Source: Alistipes sp. (GTDB lineage Bacteria; Bacteroidota; Bacteroidia; Bacteroidales; Rikenellaceae). Taken from it: a stretch of 64,000 bases of DNA. The DNA lies in assembly GCA_017629145.1 (NCBI GenBank), contig JAGBXR010000036.1:62001-126000 (forward strand), read 5' to 3'. The notes beneath the pieces are model-generated. The model was given only the letters and a program-made list of their open reading frames with translations. It searched no databases and had not been told where the DNA came from. Within the stretch, counting starts at the first letter, position 1. Each line of letters starts with the position of its first letter. This document shows positions 7,431-16,022 of the stretch, piece by piece. The position numbers and the translations under genes are program-made.

Positions 7431-10001
7431 ATGAGATATAGCAAGATAGTAGCAGCCGTCGTTGTGGCAATGCTTATGGGCATTGTTGCAAGTGTCGCGC
7501 AGCAGGGCGAATCGCGCTACACATTGGGCGACGATTCGAACAACACATTTACCGATACGCTGGATTTCGACATCCACGCACCCATCCTCGAGGAGAGCGA
7601 TGGCAAACTCTATTACATACGCCACATCAACCTCAACGGCGTAAAGTATCTCAACCACGACATTTTGAAGTCTTCGGCAGGTCTTGTCGAGGGCGACTCT
7701 GTATATCTGCCCAGCAAGTTTATCTCGAACGCTATGCAGCGTCTGTGGGCGCCACGCTACTTCTCGGATATCCAGATTGGTGCTACCATCGAGGGCGACT
7801 CGCTCGACTTGGAGGTATTCCTCAAGGAGCGTCCCCGAATCCTGAAGTGGGATATCGAGGGTGTCTCGAAGTCGAAGGCCAAGGATCTGATGGACGAGCT
7901 TAAACTCCGCCGCAATACCGAGCTCTCGGACTATGTTATCGACAAGAATGTCAAGCACATACAGAAACACTACTCGGATAAGGGCTTCCGCACCTGCAAG
8001 GTCGACGTACGTCTGACGAACGACACGATATACGAGCAGTGTGTCAACGTGACATTCGTTGTGGACAAGGGCCCCAAGGTGCGTGTCGGTGTCATCAACT
8101 TCGAGGGCAACGAGGCTTTCGAGGATAAGCGCCTGCGCCGTACCTTCAAGAAGACCCACCAGAAGAGCATCCTCTTCTTCCAGAACCGCAAGCTCAAGGA
8201 GCTCGACTACGAGGAGGACAAGGAGCTGCTCCTCGACTTCTACAACGCCAACGGCTACCGCAACGCGAGCATCCTCCGCGACTCGGTATACTACATCGAC
8301 GATGAGACTCTCGGCATCGACATCGAGGTGTCGGAGGGTAACAAATACTACATCCGCGACATCCGCTGGGTGGGTAACTCCATCTACGAGACCAAGCAGC
8401 TCGAGCAGATGTTCGGTGTGCAGAAGGGTGATGTATACGACAAAAAGTCTATGCACAAGCGCCTCGGTATAGGCAAGGAGCGCAATCCCGAGGAGATCTC
8501 CATATCGTCGCTCTACCAGAACAATGGCTACCTGCTCTCGCAGATCGAGCCTGCCGAGATTATCGTCGGCAAGGACTCTATCGACCTCGAGATCCGCATC
8601 TACGAGGGTAAGCCATTTACGATCAACGAGGTGGGCATCTCGGGAAATATACGTGTCGACGACGAGGTTATCCGCCGCGAGTTGTACGTGCGTCCTGGCG
8701 AGTTGTACAACCAGGCACTCCTTATGCAGACGTTGCGTACGCTGATGGGTATGGGCCACTTCGACGAGCAGGCCTTGCAACCCGACATTCAGCCAGTATC
8801 AGATGAGCTTGTGAATGTCAACTTCCCACTCTCGGAGAAGGCATCCGATCAGTTCAACATTGCTGGTGGCTGGGGCTCGGGAACATTCGTCGGCTCTATA
8901 GGTGTGACACTCAACAACCTCTCTGTGCGCAACCTCTTCAAGAAGGGCGCGTGGAAGCCATACCCTTCAGGACGAAACCAGCGACTCTCGATCTCGGGAC
9001 AGACCAACGGTACATACTACAAGGCGCTATCGTTGAGCTTCACCGACCCTTGGCTTGGCGGTCGCCGCCCCAACTCATTCACCGTGTCGGGATATATCTC
9101 GGAGCAGAATAACGCCTACTACGCTTGGCAGTCATCGACGATGCACTACCGCTCGATGGGTGTTGCCATAGGTTTCGGTAAGCGTCTGCAGTGGCCCGAT
9201 CCCTACTTCTCGTTATATGCCGAGCTGGGATACCAGCGCTATGGCCTTAAGGGTTGGGACTCGTTCATCATAAGCAACGGTAACTCGAACACCCTATCGC
9301 TGAAGCTCGTATTGCAGCGCTCATCTGTCGATGCGCCATTCTTCTCGCGTAAGGGCTCGGAGCTCACCTTCTCGGTGCAGGCAACGCCTCCATTCTCGGC
9401 GTGGGATGGAAAGGACTATGCTGCACTCTCGAAGATGAACACCCCCGAGGCGGAGCAGGAGATGTACCGCTGGATAGAGTACCACAAGTGGTTGCTCAAG
9501 GGTCGATGGTACTTCCCATTGACACGTAACGAGAACCTCGTGCTGATGCTCGGTGCCGAGATGGGTTACCTCGGACACTACAACAAGAACAAGATATCGC
9601 CATTCGAGCGTTTCGAGATAGGTGGTGACGGTATGACCGGTTACAACATCTACGGTGTCGACATCATCGCGCTCCGCGGTTACGAAGACGGTGCACTCGA
9701 CCCCTCGAACTACTACTCTGTGGCATACAACAAATACGTTATGGAGCTTCGCTACCCCATAATCCTCAAGCCTAACTCGTCAATCTACGTGCTCGGCTTC
9801 GTGGAGGGTGGTAATGGCTTCAACTCGTGGAAGGAGTTCTCACCATTCAAGATCAAGCGCTCGGCAGGTATCGGCGTGCGTCTCTTCCTCCCAATCGTCG
9901 GTATGCTCGGCGTAGACTGGGGTTGGGGCTTCGATCCAGCATATGGTCAGACAACACGCAGCGGCTCGCAATTCCACTTCGTCCTCGGCCAACAGTTTTA
10001 G
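7431..10001 (+). CDS. bamA: Outer membrane protein assembly factor BamA
   Basis: An 856-residue Omp85 protein that inserts beta-barrel proteins into the outer membrane. After a signal peptide (cleavage likely after Ala-Val-Ala, about residue 22) come successive POTRA domains, spanning roughly residues 55-450, with repeats such as INLNGVKYL, INFEGNEAF, IRWVGNSIY and VGISGNIRV. A 16-strand barrel follows, ending in a C-terminal Phe (LGQQF) that fits the Bam recognition signal. The LRGYEDGAL segment resembles the conserved (V/I)RG(Y/F) lid motif. A GTG at 7422 could add three residues; the ATG at 7431 gives the cleaner signal peptide. Two Skp-type chaperones lie downstream. Confidence 0.95.
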   Translation: MRYSKIVAAVVVAMLMGIVASVAQQGESRYTLGDDSNNTFTDTLDFDIHAPILEESDGKLYYIRHINLNGVKYLNHDILKSSAGLVEGDSVYLPSKFISNAMQRLWAPRYFSDIQIGATIEGDSLDLEVFLKERPRILKWDIEGVSKSKAKDLMDELKLRRNTELSDYVIDKNVKHIQKHYSDKGFRTCKVDVRLTNDTIYEQCVNVTFVVDKGPKVRVGVINFEGNEAFEDKRLRRTFKKTHQKSILFFQNRKLKELDYEEDKELLLDFYNANGYRNASILRDSVYYIDDETLGIDIEVSEGNKYYIRDIRWVGNSIYETKQLEQMFGVQKGDVYDKKSMHKRLGIGKERNPEEISISSLYQNNGYLLSQIEPAEIIVGKDSIDLEIRIYEGKPFTINEVGISGNIRVDDEVIRRELYVRPGELYNQALLMQTLRTLMGMGHFDEQALQPDIQPVSDELVNVNFPLSEKASDQFNIAGGWGSGTFVGSIGVTLNNLSVRNLFKKGAWKPYPSGRNQRLSISGQTNGTYYKALSLSFTDPWLGGRRPNSFTVSGYISEQNNAYYAWQSSTMHYRSMGVAIGFGKRLQWPDPYFSLYAELGYQRYGLKGWDSFIISNGNSNTLSLKLVLQRSSVDAPFFSRKGSELTFSVQATPPFSAWDGKDYAALSKMNTPEAEQEMYRWIEYHKWLLKGRWYFPLTRNENLVLMLGAEMGYLGHYNKNKISPFERFEIGGDGMTGYNIYGVDIIALRGYEDGALDPSNYYSVAYNKYVMELRYPIILKPNSSIYVLGFVEGGNGFNSWKEFSPFKIKRSAGIGVRLFLPIVGMLGVDWGWGFDPAYGQTTRSGSQFHFVLGQQF

Positions 10002-10033
10002 TTAGTGGGGAGGTTGGTGGAGACCTTGAGGTT

Positions 10034-10309
10034 AGCACGCCATCATACCGTAGTTGCAGCCCTCAATGGTGTTCGCGCTGCGGAAGGTGTTGCGGTTTGG
10101 GTTAAGCACGCCATCATATCGTAGTTGCAACCCTCAATGGTGTTCGCGCTGCGGAAGGCGTTGCGGTATGGGTTAAGCACGACATCATACCGTAGTTGCA
10201 GCCCTCAATGGTGTTCGTGCTGCGGAAGGCGTTGCGGTATGGATTAAGCACGCCATCATAAGGTGGTTGCGACCTAAAAGCTCTCCGAGCTGCGGAAGGC
10301 AGTATCGGC
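10034..10309 (+). repeat. 71-bp tandem repeat between bamA and skp
   Basis: Units start at 10034, 10105, 10176 and 10247, exactly 71 bp apart. The first three are nearly identical (AGCACGCCATCATACCGTAG...); the fourth diverges after about 14 bases. Across the second junction CGGTATG and CATACCG form a 7-bp inverted repeat, and GCAGC/GCTGC can pair within a unit. No plausible reading frame is kept (71 is not a multiple of 3). The 380-nt gap is long for an otherwise tight operon. Confidence 0.9.
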
Positions 10310-10381
10310 GTGAGGTATAATAAATTGGCAGATTATTTGAGATGTGTTAACAATATTTTTAAACCTAAAACAAGTGAGTCT

Positions 10382-10888
10382 ATGAAACGAATAATTCTAA
10401 CATTGGTATTGGCCATCGCAACTGTGGCGGCAGCATCGGCACAGAACTATATGGTAGTGAACAGCGAGAAGGTCTTCAAGTCGATTGAGGCCTACAACAA
10501 TGCGCTCGAGAGCATCGATGCTCTTGCGGCAGAGTATCAGCAGAAGGTTGATGCGAAGTTCGCAGATGTCGAGAAGCTCTACAACAACTATATGCAGGTG
10601 CGTGCAACGCTCTCGGATGCAGCACGTCAGGAGCGCGAGGCAACAATCCTCGATGCCGAGGCAAAGGCTACAAAGTATCAAGAGTCGTTGTTTGGCAGCA
10701 ATGGTGAGCTGATGAAGAAGCGCCTGGAGCTTATCCAGCCTATTCAGGCACAGGTGTTCGCCGTTATCGAGGCTATATCGCAGCAGAACGGCTTCGACCT
10801 TGTCATCGACATCGCATCGAATCCTACCGTGCTCTACTACTCTTCAAAGGTAGACTACACCGAGAAGGTTATCGAGGCGTTGAAGTAG
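10382..10888 (+). CDS. OmpH/Skp family periplasmic chaperone (first copy)
   Basis: A 168-residue protein with a signal peptide (MKRIILTLVLAIATVAAASA, then QNYMVVNSEK) and a charged, helical central region expected to form the Skp tentacle coiled coil. The N-terminal strand and conserved VVNSEKVF segment match the OmpH family. An in-frame GTG at 10310 would add 24 residues lacking signal character, so the ATG at 10382 is preferred. It probably guards unfolded outer-membrane proteins on their way to BamA, encoded upstream. A second family member follows 48 nt downstream. Confidence 0.88.
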   Translation: MKRIILTLVLAIATVAAASAQNYMVVNSEKVFKSIEAYNNALESIDALAAEYQQKVDAKFADVEKLYNNYMQVRATLSDAARQEREATILDAEAKATKYQESLFGSNGELMKKRLELIQPIQAQVFAVIEAISQQNGFDLVIDIASNPTVLYYSSKVDYTEKVIEALK

Positions 10889-10936
10889 TGGTACACGCAG
10901 ACAATGAACAAGACACAAATAACAAATAAAGTAATG

Positions 10937-11464
10937 ATGAAGAATTTTTTGAAACTGACCCTCGTTGCACTGCTAATGGTTAGCAGCACAACAGCATTTG
11001 CACAGAAGTTTGGCCGTGTAGATATGGCTGCGGTTCTCACAACTATGCCAGAGTATACCGAGGCACAGCAGAACCTCGAGGCTTATGGTCTCGACTTGCA
11101 GAACCAGCTCGAGCAGATCCTCGTTGAGTACAACAAGCTCTATGCCGACTACGAGAAGAATGCAGCTACGCTCACCGACTCTGTACGTCAGCTCAAGGAG
11201 CGCGAGATTATGGAGCTCCAGCAGCGCTACACCGACTTCCAGCAGATTGCACAGCAGGATATGCAGCGCAAGGAGATGGAGCTTATGAACCCTATCCTCG
11301 AGAAGGCCAACGAGGCTGTGAAGAGCGTATCGGCAGCTGGTGGCTACCTCATAGTATTCAGCACAGCTAACGATCAGGCATCGTCAGCAGGCTTGGCATA
11401 TTTCGATGCAGAGGCATTGATCGACATCACACCAGAGGTTAAGGCACATCTCGGTATCAACTAA
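10937..11464 (+). CDS. OmpH/Skp family periplasmic chaperone (second copy)
   Basis: About 175 residues. The signal peptide begins MKNFLKLTLVALLMVSSTTA and is likely cut before QKFGRVDM. The GRVDMAAVLTTMPEY segment and the long helical middle (residues about 40-125) are typical of OmpH/Skp chaperones. ATGs at 10904 and 10934 are in frame upstream; starting at 10904 would put a polar stretch (NKTQITNKV) ahead of the signal peptide, so the later start is chosen, though 10934 is equally possible. Tandem Skp paralogues behind bamA are common in Bacteroidales, and the pair may form mixed trimers. It is followed by an intrinsic terminator. Confidence 0.87.
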   Translation: MKNFLKLTLVALLMVSSTTAFAQKFGRVDMAAVLTTMPEYTEAQQNLEAYGLDLQNQLEQILVEYNKLYADYEKNAATLTDSVRQLKEREIMELQQRYTDFQQIAQQDMQRKEMELMNPILEKANEAVKSVSAAGGYLIVFSTANDQASSAGLAYFDAEALIDITPEVKAHLGIN

Positions 11465-11495
11465 CCACTGCCACAGCGCAGGCTTTGGCACAGAC

Positions 11496-11543
11496 AAAGC
11501 GCGAGTTTCCGATTGCATCGTATGCTGCGGACTCGCGCTTTTT
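11496..11543 (+). terminator. Intrinsic terminator of the uppS-bamA-skp operon
   Basis: An 11-bp stem, AAAGCGCGAGT / ACTCGCGCTTT, followed by TTTC, sits 31 nt after the second skp gene. Confidence 0.8.
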
Positions 11544-11568
11544 CTATACCTATATATAATATAAACAA

Positions 11569-11598
11569 TAAGGGACTGCTCTTTCGAACAGTCCCTTA
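11569..11598. terminator. Terminator of pepD (bidirectional)
   Basis: The inverted repeat TAAGGGACTG / CAGTCCCTTA with a 10-nt loop lies between convergent skp and pepD. A nearly identical arm sequence is used in the terminator at 28199-28234. Confidence 0.8.
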
Positions 11599-11614
11599 GC
11601 TATTTTGTGTCGTA

Positions 11615-13069
11615 CTAATCGAGGTTCTTGAGCAACTCTACAAGCAACTTCCAGAACTTGTCAACTGTCGAGATCTCCAGACGCTCGTCAGGCGAGTGTA
11701 CGCCGCGGAGTGTTGGGCCGAACGACACCATCTCGAGGTGTGGGTACTTCTCGAGGAAGAGACCGCACTCCAAACCTGCGTGGATAGCACGCACCTTTGG
11801 CTCTGTTGCGAACAATGCGCGGTAGCACTCCACGCTCTTCTGCAAGAGCTTCGAGTCGGGGTTAGGAGTCCAGCCTGGGTAGCCGTCCGAGTGCTCCACG
11901 TCGCAGCCCGAGAGGTAGAATACCGACTCGATAGTCTGCGCTGCATAGAGCTTCGCGCTCTCTACAGACGAACGCTGCGAGGTGGTGATGGTAATCTTCG
12001 CCTCCTCGGTGTTGAACTTCACAGATGCGAGGTTCGACGATGTCTCAACAAGACCAGCTACGGCGTGCGACATAGCCAATACGCCATTAGGAAGGCCAAC
12101 GATAGCGAGCAACAATACGCACATATCGTCGTTGTTCATAACCTCGGCAGGATTCTCCACGTCTGTTACCGAGAAGCGCATACGTGGCTCGGTGTGGCGG
12201 AACTCCTCCTTGAGCTCCTCGCCGAACTCCATATATCGCTCCTTGAAATCCTCGACAGCCTCGGCAGGAACACCAACGATAGCGTATGCCTCGCGTGGGA
12301 TAGCGTTGCGGAGGTTACCGCCCTCGAAACGCTCTACAGCGATCATAAACGTGTCGCAAGCGTTGTAGAGGAAGCGTGCGAGGAGCTTGTTTGAGTTGGC
12401 GCGACCCTTGTCGATATCGTCGCCCGAGTGGCCACCGAGCAGGTCGCCAACCTCCAAACGTACGAAGGCGTAGCTATCGGGAGCCTCCTCCTTATTGTAC
12501 TCCATAGTTGCTACGGTGTCGATACCGCCGGCGCAGCCGATGAAGAGCTCGCCCTCATCCTCCGAGTCGAGGTTGAGCAGGTACTTACCCTCGAGCATAC
12601 CCTCGCCAAGACCGAAGGCACCTGTAAGGCCTGTCTCCTCGTCTACGGTGAAGAGCGCCTCGATTGCAGGGTGCTCAAGGCTCTCGTCGAGCAATACTGC
12701 CAGAGCTGCTGCCATACCGATACCGCAGTCAGCGCCGAGCGTTGTGCCCTTGGCACGCACCCAGCCATCCTCGATATATGTCTCGATAGGCTGTGTCTCG
12801 AAGTCGAACTCTACGTCCGAGTTCTTCTCGCATACCATATCCATATGTGACTGGAGAATCACTGTCTGGCGATCCTCATAGCCCTTGGTCGCAGCCTTAC
12901 GGATCACGACATTGCCAGTAGCGTCCTTGCTGTAGTCGAAGCCGTGCTTCTCGGCGAATGCCACGAGCCACTCGATGATCTTCTCCTCGCGCTTCGATGG
13001 GCGAGGTACACGTGTGATGTCATCGAACTGCTCCCAGATAAGTTTGGGTTGTAAATCTCTGATAGTCAT
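11615..13069 (-). CDS. pepD: Aminoacyl-histidine dipeptidase (M20 family)
   Basis: A 484-residue cytosolic metallopeptidase of the PepD type, which cleaves Xaa-His and other dipeptides. Metal and catalytic segments are present in order: LQSHMDMV (His ligand and Asp), GADCGIGMA (bridging Asp), TVDEETGL (catalytic Glu pair), NLDSEDEG (Asp ligand) and HAGLECGLF (C-terminal His). The central lid domain contains GGHSGDDI. Length matches the family. It starts 6 nt after the batB stop and is probably cotranscribed at the end of the Bat cluster; no functional link is evident. Confidence 0.93.
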   Translation of the reverse strand: MTIRDLQPKLIWEQFDDITRVPRPSKREEKIIEWLVAFAEKHGFDYSKDATGNVVIRKAATKGYEDRQTVILQSHMDMVCEKNSDVEFDFETQPIETYIEDGWVRAKGTTLGADCGIGMAAALAVLLDESLEHPAIEALFTVDEETGLTGAFGLGEGMLEGKYLLNLDSEDEGELFIGCAGGIDTVATMEYNKEEAPDSYAFVRLEVGDLLGGHSGDDIDKGRANSNKLLARFLYNACDTFMIAVERFEGGNLRNAIPREAYAIVGVPAEAVEDFKERYMEFGEELKEEFRHTEPRMRFSVTDVENPAEVMNNDDMCVLLLAIVGLPNGVLAMSHAVAGLVETSSNLASVKFNTEEAKITITTSQRSSVESAKLYAAQTIESVFYLSGCDVEHSDGYPGWTPNPDSKLLQKSVECYRALFATEPKVRAIHAGLECGLFLEKYPHLEMVSFGPTLRGVHSPDERLEISTVDKFWKLLVELLKNLD

Positions 13070-13075
13070 AATATT

Positions 13076-14164
13076 TTATTTTAGGTTATTGATTGCATCT
13101 TTCTGCTCGGGCTGCTTTACATCGAAGAGTGTCACACCGCGCAGCAGCGGATTGCGGCGTGAGAGGATAAGCATCTCGGCGATGAGTAACAGCAACGCCA
13201 CACCCAAGAACCACTGATACTGCTCCTCGTACTCCTCGAACTGGCGCATCTCCATCTGCGAAGCCTCGATGCTCTCCAATCGCTCGACGATGCTCTGCAA
13301 GCCGAAATTATCGTTGCGCGAACGTACGTATATGCCTCCTGTAGTCTCGGCAAGGCTCTGCAACAGCTCCTCGTTGAGCTGCGTAACGACCATCTTGCCA
13401 TCCTCATCCTCGATAATCTCGCCACCAATATTGAGCGGCTGACCCTCGGGCGTACCGATACCTACGGCGCAGATCATAACGCCCTCGGCTGCCGCCTTTG
13501 CTGCGGCATTCTCGGCACCCTCGTCGTGGTCCTCGCCATCGGTCACGAGCAGTATCACGCGGCTGCGGTTGCTGTGTGAGCTCTCCGAGAACGACAGCAA
13601 CGCCACCTCCAATGCCTCGCCAAGGTCGGTACCCTGACGTGCGATGAGTGCTGGCGAGAGGCTGCGCACCTTGGCCTGCGCCATTTTGTAGTCCGAGGTG
13701 ATGGGGAGTATGACCTCGGCCTCGTCGGCAAATGCCACGACACCCACTCTGTCCTCCTTCATACCCTCGACAAGGCGCATCAGCGCATAGCGCGTGCGCT
13801 CCATACGGCTCGGCTCGACATCCTCGGCAAGCATCGAGTTCGAGACATCGACAACGAGCATTATCTCGCGGCCTACACTCTCCACGCTGCGCAGTTTCGA
13901 GCCTGTGCGCGGACGTGCTGCGGCGAGTGAGAGGAAGATGAGCGCTAACGTGAGCACCACAATCTTTATCCAACCGCGTGCTGGCGCGTAGTCGGGCATA
14001 AGCTCGCGCAGCGTAGCCTCATTGCCAAAGCGGCGGAGCTTGCCTCTGCGCCACGCCATAAGCAGCGCGTAGCATATAGGGAGTGCTGCTGCCACGAGTA
14101 GCAGCCATAGCCACTCGGGAGCACCAAATTCGAATATGTTCAGACTATTCATTCTATTCCACAC
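13076..14164 (-). CDS. batB: BatB-type von Willebrand factor A membrane protein
   Basis: A 362-residue inner-membrane protein: two N-terminal membrane segments (about 17-35 and 65-85), a VWA domain with the MIDAS signature D-V-S-N-S, and a C-terminal membrane helix (about 320-340). It follows BatA by 2 nt and belongs to the Bat cluster, linked to oxygen tolerance and envelope stress in Bacteroides and Leptospira, although the mechanism is unsettled. A second ATG four codons in (MNSLNIFEF) may be the true start. The MIDAS appears intact (DVSNS, a downstream Thr, and VTDGEDHD). Confidence 0.88.
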   Translation of the reverse strand: MWNRMNSLNIFEFGAPEWLWLLLVAAALPICYALLMAWRRGKLRRFGNEATLRELMPDYAPARGWIKIVVLTLALIFLSLAAARPRTGSKLRSVESVGREIMLVVDVSNSMLAEDVEPSRMERTRYALMRLVEGMKEDRVGVVAFADEAEVILPITSDYKMAQAKVRSLSPALIARQGTDLGEALEVALLSFSESSHSNRSRVILLVTDGEDHDEGAENAAAKAAAEGVMICAVGIGTPEGQPLNIGGEIIEDEDGKMVVTQLNEELLQSLAETTGGIYVRSRNDNFGLQSIVERLESIEASQMEMRQFEEYEEQYQWFLGVALLLLIAEMLILSRRNPLLRGVTLFDVKQPEQKDAINNLK

Positions 14165-14166
14165 TT

Positions 14167-15147
14167 TTAGGGTAAACGGTTGAGCAGCACGCGGTCGATG
14201 ATAAATTCAGCCGCGAGGAGCAAAAGTGCCGCGATGAGCCAGCCGAGGAATAGCTCCTCGTAGGTGGTATGGTGCGTAATCTGCACCTCGCTCTTCTCGA
14301 GGGTGTTTATTCGCTCGTATATCTCGGCCAACGCCTTGTTGTCCACCGCGCGGAAGTACTCGCCACCCGTACGCTTGGCTATGGTGCGCAGTAGCTCCTC
14401 GTCGATCTCGACATCGGCCATCACCGTTGTAGGATTGCCAAAGAAGTCGAGGGCAGGGTAGGGCGCTTTGCCACGTGTGCCGACACCGATAGTATAGACC
14501 TTAATGCCCATATCGCGTGCGATGTCCGCAGCGGTGTAGGGCGATATCTGTCCGCGGTTATTCACACCATCCGTAAGCAGTACCACGACCTTCGACTTCG
14601 CGCCACTCTCTCGGAGGCGGTTTATTGCCGTTGCCAGTCCGTTACCTATGGCCGTACCATCCTCCACAACGCCACTGCGTAGGCGCGAGAGCATAGTCTG
14701 CACCGTTGCCTGATCCGACGTCAGAGGACTCTGTGTGAATGCCTCGCCAGCGAATGCTACCACCGCAAGGCGGTCTCCGGTGCGCTCCACGATAAACTCC
14801 GATCCGAGCTTCTTGGCCGCTGTGAGGCGGTCGGGCTGGAAATCGCGCGCAAGCATCGAGCCCGAGATATCCATCGCAAGTACGATGTCGATACCCTCGG
14901 TCGTAATCTCGCTGTCGGTATGTATGTTTACGGGGCGTGCCAGTGCTACGATGATGCACAGCAGCGCACCGAGGCGACAAACTATGGGCAGCGGACGCAG
15001 CCACGTGCGCCACGTGCGTGGAGCTCGGCGGCGCGATACCGACGATACCGTAAGTGTCGCGCGACGGCGCCCTACGAAGATGTGGTAGAGGGCAAGGAGC
15101 AGCACCACGACGGCTGCGATGAGTATGTAGGGATATAAAAACTGCAT
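14167..15147 (-). CDS. batA: BatA-type von Willebrand factor A membrane protein
   Basis: A 326-residue protein with an N-terminal membrane helix, a second helix near 55-70, a VWA domain with MIDAS D-I-S-G-S, and a C-terminal membrane helix (about 300-318). The LLTDGVNNRG segment and the hydrophobic end match BatA. It follows the TPR gene by 11 nt and precedes batB by 2 nt. By homology it faces the periplasm and may bind partner proteins through the metal site. The role in aerotolerance comes from family genetics, not from this sequence. Confidence 0.88.
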   Translation of the reverse strand: MQFLYPYILIAAVVVLLLALYHIFVGRRRATLTVSSVSRRRAPRTWRTWLRPLPIVCRLGALLCIIVALARPVNIHTDSEITTEGIDIVLAMDISGSMLARDFQPDRLTAAKKLGSEFIVERTGDRLAVVAFAGEAFTQSPLTSDQATVQTMLSRLRSGVVEDGTAIGNGLATAINRLRESGAKSKVVVLLTDGVNNRGQISPYTAADIARDMGIKVYTIGVGTRGKAPYPALDFFGNPTTVMADVEIDEELLRTIAKRTGGEYFRAVDNKALAEIYERINTLEKSEVQITHHTTYEELFLGWLIAALLLLAAEFIIDRVLLNRLP

Positions 15148-15158
15148 AACTTTCTATC

Positions 15159-16022
15159 TTACCAATTCTTCTTACCGCGAACGACAATCGCCTTCTCGCC
15201 CTCCTTGAGCTTCTCCTGCGTCTTGTCCTCTTCGGCCTGTATAGCATCGAGCATACGCTCCTGATCGGCATTCAGCTCCTTGGGCTGCGACTCCTGCTCC
15301 TCTTCATCCTGTGGCTTGTCGCCATCCTGGTTTTCGGGCTGGTTTTGCTCTTTACCCTCGTCTTGCTGGTCTTGCTGGTCTTGCTGGTCGTTCTGCTGCT
15401 GCTGATCTTGCTGATTATTCTGCTGGTCGTTCTGCTGCTGATCCTCGTTTTGATCCTGGTTCTGATCCTGGTTGTTCTGTTGAGGATTGTTCGACTGGTC
15501 GTTCTGCTGCTGTTGTTGTGCGTTGCGCTTCTGATCTACGATACGCTTCGTGAGCACGTAGTTGTACTTCGTAGCGGCATCGTCGGGGTTGAGCGTCATC
15601 GACTTGCGGAAGGCATTGAGTGCCGCCTCGTACTTCTCGCCCTCGAAGAGGCTCTCGCCAAGGTTACGCAACACCTCGGCACGCTGCTCCTTCGTAAGCA
15701 ACGTGTCGGCTACGATAGCCTCGTAGTGGGCATATGCCGTCTCGGCATTGAGCGTCGAGTCGGCGCTCTCGCTGTGCAACAGTCGCTGATAGCTGTTTGC
15801 GCGGTTGTACAACGCCTCGTACGACGTTGAGTCGTGCTCCAGCGCCTCGTTGTAGCGGTTGAGGCTCGAGCGGTAGTTGAGCTTGTCGAACTGGCGGTTA
15901 CCCTCGCGCACAAGGCTACGTTCGCGCAGGTACTGCGCCGAGGCCTCGCCACCTGTGAGGGTGAAGAGCAGCGCTATGAGCATCACGCCCCAAAAACTGA
16001 ATATGTTGTGATTACCTCTCAT
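15159..16022 (-). CDS. batC: BatC-type TPR protein with a Gln/Asn/Asp-rich tail
   Basis: A 287-residue protein with a signal peptide or anchor (residues about 8-29), then TPR repeats (about 30-160; motifs such as ALEHDSTSYEALYNRAN and ALNAFRKSMTLNPDDA). Residues about 168-255 are almost only Gln, Asn, Asp and Glu, followed by a charged helix ending in KKNW. The TPR part is like BatC of the Bat cluster. Its start codon overlaps the last base of the upstream gene's stop. It lies upstream of batA, whereas BatC usually follows BatB. The low-complexity tail is encoded by near-repetitive CAG/AAC/GAC codons (15380-15540). Confidence 0.82.
   Translation of the reverse strand: MRGNHNIFSFWGVMLIALLFTLTGGEASAQYLRERSLVREGNRQFDKLNYRSSLNRYNEALEHDSTSYEALYNRANSYQRLLHSESADSTLNAETAYAHYEAIVADTLLTKEQRAEVLRNLGESLFEGEKYEAALNAFRKSMTLNPDDAATKYNYVLTKRIVDQKRNAQQQQQNDQSNNPQQNNQDQNQDQNEDQQQNDQQNNQQDQQQQNDQQDQQDQQDEGKEQNQPENQDGDKPQDEEEQESQPKELNADQERMLDAIQAEEDKTQEKLKEGEKAIVVRGKKNW

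Noticed and set aside
7224..8780. 518-codon minus-strand ORF
   Set aside because: It is the antisense shadow of bamA, in a high-GC third-position frame; composition (Leu/Val/Asp-rich) is typical of such shadows.
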